NCBI RefSeq assembly: GCF_020184175.1
Contig: NC_065530.1
Coordinates: 14,485,260 to 14,549,259 of the forward strand
Origin: Aphis gossypii
Taxonomy: Eukaryota > Arthropoda > Insecta > Hemiptera > Aphididae
Length of the DNA stretch: 64,000 nucleotides
Direction of reading: 5' to 3'
Below, one piece after another: positions 1-12,912 of this stretch. A model generated the notes under the pieces. It did not search any database and was not told the DNA's origin. It was given only the letters and a program-made list of their open reading frames with translations. Each line of letters opens with the position of its first letter. Position 1 is the stretch's first letter. Both the position numbers and the translations under genes were made by a program.

Positions 1-1286
1 TACAAAAATAATTAAAACTATTATGATATGGCTGTCCATTTTCATCTGCTTCATAACGAACCACATATTGTTGTAAATCATTTGACGGAAAACTTAGTTT
101 TATCGTTTTACCTGTCCTAATACAACTTTTATAAACTGAAAGAAATATTCAGTGTAAAATATATCCAAAACAAAGAATTCGTTACAAAAATAACATAAAA
201 GTAGTTAGTTAACATTAGTTAAATTATTTTATGTTTACGATTTGTAAAAACTCATATAATTACCATATTAATTTAATTTGTTTTATTTTTTATTGATTAT
301 TTTAATAAACTGGGCTTCTTTAATATTATGTTAGACTTTTATTATAATTAATAATTACAAATATGTACCTTTATAGCTACATAAAACATATGATTTATTA
401 TAAAAAAACATAAGAGACCCGATCTATGCCCTTTTTTCCTTCACCATCGACACCCCTCTTATTTACAAAGGTGTTAGCACATTCTTAAAAGGGCATACTT
501 TAAAAAAAAAACACACATAAATAGAATTCAAATAAGAGAAATGAAAATAAAAAACCATTTCAAATTAGAAAAATCCATTTTGTGTTCGGTGAAAAATGTT
601 TGTTGACATGACAGTGATTATTAGTAGCCTATAGTGTTATTTTACCAAACGGATAAAATATATTCAGCTATATTACTCGCTGAAATATCTCAACGTTTTA
701 TTTGACCTTCCATCGAGAACGCACGGTATACAATATCATAGTGACATTTTGTCTCCATTTATTATCACAACATTCCAGTAACAGTCTAAATCATTATTAT
801 AAAAGTCTATTTTCAATGGAAGGCATAACGTATTTGTTTTTAATACACTATAGTAACCCGAATGTGTATTTATAATATCGACTCTAATGCTATTCGAAAA
901 ATCATATCACATATCTGATATCATGTTATATGATATAAGCCGTCATCGGAATATAATATTTCGCTAAATTGTAAAACTAATTGATTCACAATAATTACCT
1001 AAGGAGCTATGTATTCTATTTGTAATTGTAGAAAACCTATTATAGGTGTTATAGTAATATATATAATATATATCCAGGGACCAGGGCTGCGATTATTAAT
1101 GCGCTAAACAACCATGAAATATGCATACACAATATAAGCACTTAGAAATAGGAAAGTACGTACGAAAATTCTGAAAAATTCGAAACGAAATTCAAAAAAA
1201 TGCGTACACTGGATATAACTATATAAGATAAAAAATGAATACACCCTCTAATTTTGAATCGGAGTGGACTGTAATTTTGTCACACT

Positions 1287-1324
1287 CGAACTGACTGGAC
1301 TTGCGATTCGTACCCGTATTTATA
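1287..1324 (-). promoter_or_regulatory. Leftward TATA plus initiator core promoter candidate
   Basis: On the reverse strand a TATAAATA box (plus coordinates 1317-1324) is followed by an arthropod-type initiator TCAGTT (plus 1289-1294). The initiator A at 1292 is 32 bases from the first T of the TATA box, the classical spacing. The sequence upstream of it (1325-1540) is GC-rich. No recognisable coding exon follows to the left within the window, so the transcript could be a neighbouring gene, a non-coding RNA or a chance match. Confidence 0.45.
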
Positions 1325-1796
1325 GCTGCGGTCTCGCCAATCACGTCGGTAATGCGGTGACGCCCGACAGTGCTTGGGGAAAATCCCAACACTGCACGGA
1401 AAAGTCCGGCGTGACTGGGGAATAGCCAACGCCGCATAGAATCCGTTGCCACCGGGGGTGGATGTTGTCGACGTCTGCGACCGTCCTCACCACTATCCCT
1501 TTTGATGTTGCTGATGATCCCTTGAACGGTCATGATTATTAATCCTAACCACTCAGTTCATATTTATAATAATATTGAGTCGGTATATTATGTGCCGTTT
1601 TAACTCTTCGCGACTTCTCGACATATCGTCACGCGCACAATGACATTATGATATAATATTATCGTTATTACCGAACGATTACATATGGTCACCAAGGATA
1701 CTATAGTTGAAATAGGCAGGTTTTCAAGTGTTTTGACCTATTGTGCAATCGGACGGCCAGACTTGCGCTCCACAAAGTACGCATAACCAGCGGAAG

Positions 1797-1804
1797 GTAA
1801 GTAG
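1797..1804 (+). other. Isolated consensus splice donor in a GC-rich patch
   Basis: GGAAG|GTAAGTAG is a near-perfect 5' splice site. The preceding frame is open for only about 20 codons and resembles no receptor segment. It could end a non-coding or 5' UTR exon transcribed rightward, or be unused. Confidence 0.25.
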
Positions 1805-4800
1805 GCCGATCGTACGACTCCAGACGCCAAACGTGCAGGCCCGTGCAGCCAGCGTTCGTTCGCGGCTATTAGTTCGCTGGGATGTCACCCTAAAGATAAC
1901 ATGTATAGACAATTATATGCTATACATATTAAAACTAGAAAGAATTACAAAACGATAAAATACACCATGATATGGTGCATTTCACATGTAAAAAAATACT
2001 TTGAGTGGTGAGAACACGCTCTTTATAAAAATAAAAATAAACAATTTAATTTTAGTAATATAATTGTACGTGAAATCCACTTTTTTTATAATAAACATAG
2101 CATATTCAACTATATAGATACTATAAGGAATAAGTATCGAATCTCGCAGTATATATTAAATATGTTATCGAATAAAAAATAACATCGTTTAGAAACCAGT
2201 CATAATATTTTTTGATATAGAAATAAAATTATGGATTTTCACTGGTTATATCTCGACGAATTAACATTTTATCTCTTTTTAATTTTAAGTCAGTATAAAA
2301 TGTATAAATATGTAAAGTCAATTAATTCAAAACCACATATTATGACTTGTAATCATAAAATCAGAACAGCACATTATAACATTTTATATTTGAACTCATT
2401 CTATTTTTTTCTCTCACATGGTTATTAATAGTTTTTCTTTGTGACGAATTATGGTAGGTATAACGGTACGAAAAGTTTAATAGTTTTCAAAGGTTGGTTG
2501 TGGTTTGGTCATCACAAGACCATAGTCATCCTTTAGGGTAGTACCTCAATAAGAGGGTGCATTCTATATTAACATCATAAAGTATAAATGTTCAACCACA
2601 AATAGTTTCAATCAAAATTATTAAAAACACTGTTTGTGCATAACATTATCGTATAGTTAATTTTCTTTTATGTTGCATTCTTGCGCTACTGATATAGACC
2701 TTCTGGATTTAACATTTAAATTACATATTACGCTGTCCATCGAAAGAAAACCTGTGATTTAGTTGATAAAATCTAAATTGTTATAATTATATTTTTTTTT
2801 ACTGTAAAAAGTGTTTTCTAATTTATTTGTAATATTCAAACATAAGAATTAAATCAGTCGCATTATATTTTATAAAATTTAAAAATATTTTACCTTACAA
2901 TATACTGAAAATATCATAAGGCTATGCCACTGTATACGCGTTAAGATTATAAAAATCGTTCACACCATTGAATCGGTATTCCAATAGATAAATTAACATA
3001 ACAAGTGGTACTTATAATTCTTATGAATTAGATTTCGTAATCACATTTACAAGCATGTGAAGTGTGAAACAAATGGACATGATTTTATTCTGAGATTCTA
3101 CAATATTATTACATACGAATTTTTAATACCTAACCTACATGACCTATTTTAAGCTTAATAGTTGAACTTACTGTTTATGTTTAATGACTTAGTGCAAAAA
3201 ATATAATATTTTATTATATAATTTTACGGTTAATATTAAATAATAATCATTAACATTTTTATAATAACACTATCGTGAAAATGTTAGTGCAATAAATTAA
3301 AGTTTAAATATTAAATTCTTATTTTTAATGGAGTAGTAAACTATAATTTTAACTATTACTTTTTTAAACAAAAAGTAAAAGAAATTACTCTTATGTAACT
3401 ATCCAATTATCTAGTTTCAAAAAATCCGTAGTTATTACAAAAAGCAATACAATTTCTAAATTATTGATAGTGTTAATTTTAAAGTTCGCAGTAATTCGTG
3501 ATTTTCTTAAGTCTACCTATAAATATATGTAACTAAATTAACGTGTTCCTTAAATATTAAATCAATTTTCTTTTCCTCTTTTCTAATTTTAATGTTTCTT
3601 TATTTATTTATTTATTTTTATAGATGGCTTTGATCTTCTAACAATCTTATATTAATTCGTTCGGATGTTTTGTATAATATAATAAAATAAAATAAAAATA
3701 ACTTTTATAGAAATATTTTTAAAGTTATACAATAAATTAATAATTTTTGTCTAGTACTTAAATAATTAAAAATTTATTTTTATTGTTATATTTTTTTTCC
3801 TGTGCAAACAAATCTCTTCCACAACCTACCACATACAGAGTACTTAATAAAATTTCTATATTGTGGTCTATGTAAGATAAAATAAAAATATGTACCTATA
3901 TGACTTAAGCAATAAAAAAAGTTGAGTGTAGTGATATTTGAGTCAGCTCTTTATATGTAACACTTGTCGAACAATTCACAATCGAAATTTGAATTCACTT
4001 ATTCTATATCGAAAAGTAATAAAATTATGATCACTATAGCCGTTTTAGATATCTCGTTGCATACATAAGAACTATAATTTGACTGTATGCGTAAGATATA
4101 TTTTATTTGTTTTTATATAATCCTATATCCTTTAACTAAAAAAGGATTTTTTAAATTAAATTTCTATAAACATATTTAATTCCATAATAATACAAATAAT
4201 AATAAGACAATGACTACTAATATATAATATATTGTGCATCGTATTATTTTCTGTAATTCTAAAATTATAAACGTAACTATAAACTAATTCAAAAACTAAA
4301 ATCGAGTATAAAATACTTTTAATATTCAATACATTTACCGCTATATTATTCAAACAAAAAATATGTTAATATTATCACATTATAATAAGACTATATTATA
4401 TAATATACTTAAAATTAAAATTAAAATCACACTCATAAGATTTTATACATTGTGTAATAAATTTAAATTTGTTTATAATGTGTCCCTTGCCATCATATAT
4501 AAATAAAATGTAATACATGTTACAGTTGTGCTTATATAATTAACCATTTTATTTTATTAAAGCCAATTAGAGTAAGATTATTTCAGCGTGAAATAAATAG
4601 TAATTTATGTTATAACCATAGACATTTGCTAGTAAATTTTTTAGTGACACATTTTCTAGTCAATGGACATTTTGAATTGATTTTCTTTCTTTATTTTACA
4701 TAACACTATGTAAATCAGGATATAACTCATATAGTATAAGTATTTTTATTGCAGTGATGGTTTAAATGTTTATGGTTATAGAATATCTACAACAGATTTT

Positions 4801-5042
4801 GGATTGATGAAAATAACATTAATTGTTTTATTGTATCTATATTATTATATTTATTGATTTTGATATAGTTTATTGTGTTGTTTAGTATTTTATATTTTCT
4901 AAACTGACTAGAAATTAATACGTTTTGGTGCGATACAAAAAGATATTTAATTGAAGTTCTAAGCGTATATTACATAATATATATCAACGTAGAATGATGA
5001 TATTCTATTATGTTTGTCTAATAAATGTATGTTTTGTTGCAG

Positions 5043-5229
5043 GATTTCAATTCGGTGCTAGTAAATGGCTCTTGCCAGATACCCGATCCATTGTACAAAC
5101 TGATTGGATCGATAGTGAGTTTTTACATTCCACTAGGCGTTATGATACTAACTTATACGCTGACCGTTCGACACTTGGCTGCAAAGAGGCAAAATCTACA
5201 AACGGGCTTCACGCACAATACGAATCAAA
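5043..5229 (+). CDS. 5-HT2: 5-HT2 receptor exon with ECL2 end and TM5
   Basis: The acceptor is TTTTGTTGCAG at 5032-5042 and the donor is AA|GTAATT at 5228-5235. The first codon is in phase 0 and the exon leaves one base over (phase 1). It encodes 62 full residues. C11, in the motif NGSCQIPDP, is the expected extracellular-loop-2 cysteine that pairs with TM3. TM5 begins near LYKLIGSIVSFYIPLG, and the basic segment TVRHLAAKRQNL opens loop 3. The exon has ordinary base composition, unlike the two GC-rich exons that follow. The frame stays open leftward through the acceptor for only six codons, so the splice site rather than an ATG marks its start. Confidence 0.93.
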
Positions 5230-8200
5230 GTAATTTTGAACAGAAATGTATAATTATAGCTTTACGATTTATTTAATAAGCTTTGGATGGTTGCTAATTG
5301 GTTGTTCAATAATGGTACCCTACATCATAATATGGCTAACGTAATAACAATAATAAATTAAAATGCAACTATTGTATGTTGTTAGAGTTAATATATTTTA
5401 GAGTAATATTTATTATTTTCCATCATGAATTTTGTACGTAACATTTTTACCGTAAACAGCGTATGTTGAGAAGTAGCGTTTTCTATCTGGTCGATTATAT
5501 TTAATACATTTTAATCAGTTTTTTTTTTTTTTTTTTAATACGATGAGAATCGTTAGGTTAGGTAAGGTTTTGGAATATATTCAGTTCTGAAAAATTATTA
5601 TGAATAAGTAAATACCTTAACTCAGAACATTGGTAAAAAATAAAGAATAAAAATACATGAAATAAATCACGCATAACTTAACAATGCTTATTGAGATTAA
5701 AATATATATAATGTATATAGAAGACGAATAACGACTTATTTGCTATTATTATAATATTAAAGTTTATTCTTATATTACAACGACTTAATAAATAAACTTT
5801 TTTCAATAAAAATTTTAATAAAACGTTGAAGATTCAAAAAGAACCATTTAGATTTTAAAATGATGTGGTATTTTTTGGCATATGCTATCTGTTTTGTTTG
5901 TAGGATCGAATCATAATAGTCTGACAATCGCATTGTTCAATAAAAACTGAACACAATATGCTTGATTTTTTTAATTTAAACACTATATAACTTTGTAAGA
6001 AAATAAATCTAGTTTTGTTTCACAATGCATAAAAATATAAAAAAATTTATATTTTCAGTATTATTTATCTAATTGTAGTAAAAAATACCTCATGTAATAT
6101 AGCTTTAACAGTTCATAGAAATATCAGTACCTTTTATTAGATTTTGATCATACATTTTAGGAATTAACTCGAGGACGAATTTATTTTCTTTGCAAAAGAA
6201 ATTATATTCCCGTTAACCCTTTCTTGGTTAATATATAAATATACAATATTATATACTATACGTCATTAATATGGATGTCTATTATGATAATAAACCAGAT
6301 AGAATTGTTTTTCAAATCCGTCATTGCTTTAAGATGTATAATGCCACTGATAGGTAATTCGAGTTTCATGTTCAGTCTTACATCAAAATAATTAAACAAG
6401 CAATATACCTAAGTAGGTACTTAACATTCCGTTTGTGGATTCTCGTTTCCGCGATAACTTGTTCACGTTACACTATTCGTCGTACTCTATCATAAAATTA
6501 ACAAAAGTTACATAACAATTTATGTGTACCTTCCATAGCAACTGCAAGTAGTATAAAATTATTGTTTACGTTTCTGACGATCCTTAACCCTTATACAAAC
6601 CGGATATGTCATTAATTTGTCCAATACACTTTGTCTTAGTACAAGTTTAGTTCAAACGTATTATACAATATGTTGATAATATATTACCTTCTCAAATCTT
6701 CAAACTAAATATCATTAGTTTACTTACATCCAAATATACCCTTAGAAAAATACTTTGATGTATTAAGTAATATTACATTCGATTGAAAACAATATTTAGC
6801 GATTTTTTTTTTTTTACATGTTATTTTTTCATATTAAATTGAATTCAATAATTATTTTTAAAATTATAATTTATCAATATAGATTTTGTAACAAAAAAAT
6901 ACAGAAAGTATGAATATTGTCGGTTATTTTATGATAATAGTTTGTAAGTAACAAAAAATCGTTACATTTAAAACACGTTTCTTTTTGAAGCTTGAAGTGA
7001 GCCATGCTTGTTGAAATTTCTAAATGTAAATGTGTTGACAGTTGTCTGTAATTTTTTCCTTGTGTTCAGAGAAAACATAAAAAATATTGAACAATTCAAA
7101 AACCATCTTTCAGATACAGATTTCTAGTCATCAAAGATGAAAACGAAATGTGCGGAGCACTTCCTACCCAAAAATGTATATCTACTGAAAAGTATGTAAA
7201 TATTAATCGAAATCGAAAAATAAAATCATTTTTAGTGTATACAATTATTCTCACACAGGTATCGTTTTTAAACACACTTGTATAATTTTACTCCCAAGTT
7301 AAATTCATTGACAACTTTCATTAAACAGGCTAAACTCAATGGATGTTGTATTAACTTACAATATAAAATAAATTTGAAATATGAAAATCAAAGGTTATGT
7401 TCAGTTATTGTCCTCTTAGTCACATTAAAGCAAAGTCTAATTACTGCAGTTAATTTAGTGACCCTTGGATAATTTATAACCGTTAGTGGCAAAATATCGT
7501 CTGATCTGACTGATTTTAATTGACTATTAAAAATAAATCTTTCACCACTCGTACAACTACACATAATGGCTCATATGCCTCAGTATCTACTATCAAAATT
7601 GTCAAAATATTTACCTCTAATAATTAAAAAAAAACAACGTACCAACAAATAAAATCTATTTCTAGCGATAAAGAATTTTTATTTAAATGATGATTTAAGT
7701 TATGGAAAATATTGACAAGAACGTGGTGTATTACTTTTATGTAACCGTCAACATCCATCATATTTATTAATTATTAGTTTATTATCAGTTATGACTATTG
7801 ACTAGTCATTATTGATAATTTTAATTCAGATAGATAATGGAAACAATACCTTAATATGACTAAAAATGACTAAAAACGATAATCAAAGTGGAAAATATTA
7901 ATTAATTAATTACTATACTACTTAAATCAACGTTTTTTTTTTTATATATAATAAGATTTTTGAGCAGAAAAATGTATATCGTTAAAGAACTTGAATCAAA
8001 TAGTTCATATCTGACACGGTTTTATTGAGCGAGATAACAATTCATTCAGTACCTATAGCTTATTAGACTTCTTATTTCGCGTGATCTAATGTTGAAATGT
8101 TAAAAAATGGGTCTATCAAACGGCAATTATTTATTCGTTCTCTTAAAAACAAAGACCAAAATATATTTGTAAATATTTGTATAAGTTAGTATACTAGCGA

Positions 8201-11200
8201 AATTATATATTCAAAACAAATTTTATTTTTCGTAAAAAATAACATACATTTTATCCCGAACATCGTATCAATTATAATAATAAGTTTTTTTGATTGGTTA
8301 TAATGATTTCACACTAAGGATTGTTAAACAAAATAATAATAATTAATTCCGTACCGAGTTCTTGCAATGGTCATTATTATAACAAACAGCATTTTTTTCA
8401 CTTAATAATAAAAAACAATTCTTAAACAGGTATTAACGACGTTAACGAGAGACGATCATTAGGGTTTTGTAAGAATTAGAAGAAACGGGTGTACACTGTT
8501 AACTCAAGATGTACGAGCATAATAATAAAATTAACAAATAGTTTTAAATTATTTTCAACATCTATAATAAATAAAATCTATAACATTTTTAAATCATTAT
8601 TACGTTTGCTTTAATTTATTTATTTATTTTTATACTTTTGCTTATATTCGGATTATACACTATTTTTCACAACCTCAGAAATAGACGTAATTGTAACAGA
8701 ATAATACTATACGTTGCACATTATATTGTTTGCAAGCCTGATTTGTCTGTTTTTCTCAAAAATAATCCTGTCACGGCAACAAGTGATATATATATATATA
8801 TATATTTATACAAAAAAAAATAATAATAATAATAAATAAATAAACATAAATATGTTAAAATAAAAATAAACGGTAGTACGGAAGTCCGTACTTGCTGTAA
8901 TATCAAAATAATATAATATTAAAGTACCGTGTCAGTTCCTAATCGACAGTCGAGTTTGCGAAAAGTTCAATGATGAAGGTAATTGCTGACAGAATCACTG
9001 CTATGGCCTCATAAAAACCATGTTTTTCGGCGTGTCTGACTCGTGCACTGATGGCGTAGTGGAATGTTCTGTAGGAGAGTTATCGCCGCCACACACAAAC
9101 TAAATTAGAATGAAATGTGAGCTACGTATTTTGTACAGCTGTACCAGTCGATCCAATGTGCACTAAATAGTGTGATTTACACGGCACAACAATAATTTCT
9201 TAAAATAACAAATGTATTTATATTACGATTTTTGTCAGTTCTCCGTCCATCTTTTTTTTTTAATTTTAAATCATTAATAAGTTATTTATTTTTCAAAATT
9301 GCATAAAAATCGAAATTAAAACGAGTAGTTTCTTGGTTATTGATTTGTTGAAACATCTAAGTGTTATATTTTAAAATATTTCCGTCAAGTGCATTTAAAA
9401 ATTCCATAAATCAAAATTTGAATAAAATATACATTATAAAAATAAAAAGGGGTGATCCATATTGTATATTTTATTTTTTATTCTTCGAGAATATAATGGG
9501 ACATACTGAACATGTTTTTGCGGAGAGGGAAAGCTATAAGTTAACAATTTGAAATATAAATGCAGTATTTTTATAGTTAAGGCGATTAAATAATTACAAT
9601 GTATTTTTCTCACAGAAGTTCGATAATATTATTAAGTTGTAAAACTAAATTTTTTTTAAGAATCTTGAATGTGGGTTTTATTTTTAATGGTAATATAATA
9701 TATTGAACATTTTTAGTCCGATATACATAAGTGAGCATGGTTAGTACTGTGATATAAGACACTTCAACATTTGTCTAGTATTATATCAATGTTCAGTTTA
9801 AATGTAAAATTATTTTTTATTACGCAAAATATTGAAGCTTTGTAAAATAATTTTCATATTGTTCCATAAGTATTTTTTGTGATATCTGAAGTATTTTTTA
9901 GAATACATTTTAATATTTTATTTTTATATTTTTTAATGGGTTTATAATTGTTTAATGCTCACTTTTAAATACTATAACTCAAAAATGTTATAGATTTTAT
10001 TAATACGCTTGAAACAATCCTATAGTTGTCTTAAGTTCTAAGATATTAATTGTTACATTTTTAAAAGCATAAATTATTTTTCTTATTTAATTTAATACAA
10101 ATTGTATAAGCTCATTTAATTTAATATTATATAAATTAAATTATTAATAGTATTATGTTATATTATAACCTCAAGTTCGATGAATGCCATGTTTCTGAAT
10201 TGAATTGAAATGTTTTTCAACTTAAATTGTAGGCTTACACTTTAATATATCTTGACATGCGATTCGTATTATATGAATATGTGATAAATACATAGCGTAT
10301 TTTTTTTAAATTGTTTTTATTTTTATAATTGTATATATTTTTATATAATAATTTTAATGCAATAAATCTAGTTATAAGTTAATAAACACGACATTCCTAA
10401 AACGATGTAAGTATTTTCATTCCATTTCATTGATTAATGATAAACCTATTTAGTGATATTTATTTAAACATTTTCATTTTACGTCCTAATCAATTTACCC
10501 AAAGTTTAAAATTTTCGGTGAATCATTTAAGTCTAATATTTTCAAACTGAAAAAAAATACAATTAATAACTACGTTTTGTTAAAAATCTACAGTACTTAT
10601 TGTTTTATCTAATTTAAAATTTGAATAATTTTTTTTTAGTTACATCGTCCGTATAATAATGAGATAACAAATTCACTTTTAAAGTTTCGACTTTTAATGC
10701 CGTTAATTCTAACTTCTTCAGTTATAACTCATAACTATATAGTTCTTACTTTGAACATTTCTCACGCGCTTAACAGTTTTTTCCGATGTGTTAATAAAAT
10801 CTTTTCAAGTGTGAAACTCGAATATGCTTTTCAAACCTATTATTTTATACTCGGTATAATATGTAATATATTATATTATAATATATATTGCAACCGATAA
10901 AATAAAAGACTATTGAAAACACAAGACATGCAAAGTATTCTAATGCATTATGTAAGAAGCGTTTTGTTCTCTGAGATGAACAAATATAATGTGCGTTTTT
11001 GAACACAACACCGATAGCAGGCTTGAACAAGCTTTTAAATCCTCACACTTGCGTCAATAACATATCAATTCACCTATATAAATTCAATACTTGAAAAATG
11101 AGTTAAAACGAAAACAATTTCTCCGGCGATTAGTAAATGAAACCTCAATCGTTGTAAGTTATAATTGACACTACAAAATTCTCAGATGTAGGATGTGATT

Positions 11201-12881
11201 TAATATGGTAAACGCATGTAAAAAAAAAAATATATTTACGAACAAAGTTTGTGCTTAGTAACAACAATATAAGAAAAAAATAATTTACACTAAATCTGCA
11301 ATGCGCCATGACACCGATTTAACCGTTTTGGAGACAACGCGATCTGCATACCACCTCAGAGTAATTTATTCTTAGTTCTAGATTATGTTTGTTAATGATA
11401 TTTTTAGTTTTATGTTAGAAATTAAAAAAAATAAAAAAAAATACGATTTTATATGTAGAATATTTGTTTCCGTTGAACTAGAACTAAACAAGAACAAAAT
11501 ATAATGTCTGTAATTTTATTGATGTATACAGACATATTTATTTTTTCGTCATTTTTCATTCACGTTTCCTAATGAACCCAATCTTGACAGTTTTATCATC
11601 ATATAATTAACCGACTGATGATATATTTTTATTTTAATTCAGTGTCTTTAGTAGGTTTCTACTACGCGTTATGAATATACGATATTTTTATAGTCTAAAA
11701 TAAACCTCCAATATGGGACTATGAATACTTACCAATCGTAAACACAATACGCTATCATCCTCACGCCCTTCGTGTGGCGCAAAATTATTGAAATCTTCTT
11801 GAACGGATAGGACATTCACGATTACCGTCGGACTCAATCAACAAAAATATATCGTATCAAATGTATAATGTAATGTACTGTATTATTATATTATTCGTTT
11901 AATATGAATTATTTTTCTGCTTTATACACATCTACTATGGCCGTGGATTGAAAAATACTGCTGAAACAGCGTAGCGTTTAATCACGTAGCACGTAGGTAG
12001 CATGTACCAGCTGGTCATTGTACGTAATTGAAATATTTCACCGATATCATAATGACGGTATGTGTGTAAGTATTCACTATACTATAATAGTTATTTGGAA
12101 AACGCATGTACGGAATGTCATACAAGACGTGTATAAAATATTTGAAATTCGGTTTTTGGTAAATACTTATGAAAAATTTGATTGTTCACTATCTTTTAGC
12201 CTCTGCAGAGTGGTATTATGAATTTTATAGTGTTGTTTTTTTTATTCGACTATTTATTTTTATGTATCTGTCATCAATCATTGGAAACGCAGTAAAAATG
12301 CTTAGATTTTCAACTCTAATATATTTTCTGGTAAGAAAGTGAATTTAGTTAGTAGTTTTTTTTTCATATATGAAAAATATTCGGTATTTTTCTCAGTAAT
12401 TGGAATAAACTGGAATTTCTATGCTAAGCCAATTTTTTAAATTTTCATATTTTGTTATAATTAAAAAAGGAATAACTGTAGTACTCAAAATCTTCAATAT
12501 TTAGCATTTTCTATGTAAATATAGTATCATTTTCTTAACTATTTATAGACATTTAAAAATTTTGATTTTTTTTTTCTTTGCTCACAGCAATAATGTATCA
12601 GTGAGTTAAAATTTAGTTCATATTAGGTACGTGCTTAACAGATGTCACTACTAACTGTAATAGTGAACTACTCAATTACGAGATGCACTCGATACCTACA
12701 AAACAGCGAAGCTGTTCACCTATTTTCCCTGCTTATTTGATAAACATAGTATAATACCTTCTGATTTATAAGTGTAAAAATAAAGACTCATTAAAAGGTC
12801 CACTTCACTGACACCTACAATCATCAAATGACTGCAATAAGTAATAAAATTGCGTGCACGACTAAAATAAATTATTATATA

Positions 12882-12912
<31 letters not shown>

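Larger units (their letters stand above)
1..5042 (+). other. Presumed upstream intron of the 5-HT2 gene
   Basis: No exon encoding TM1-TM4 was found here, so the stretch is most simply the 3' part of an intron whose upstream exon lies left of the window. It is AT-rich without convincing coding sequence. The exception is a GC- and CpG-richer patch at about 1290-1890, listed separately. An inverted repeat (TATGCCCTTTT at 425-435 with its complement at 487-497) encloses a smaller ACACC/GGTGT stem. The frames near 1743 and 2231 look spurious. Confidence 0.6.

Noticed and set aside
1219..1533. 104-codon reverse frame in the GC-rich patch
   Set aside because: It spans the TATA and initiator motifs and has no family resemblance. 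A promoter reading explains the composition better.
8787..8840. TA and TAA tracts as an origin-like or attachment element
   Set aside because: Ordinary microsatellites in AT-rich DNA, also seen at several other positions.
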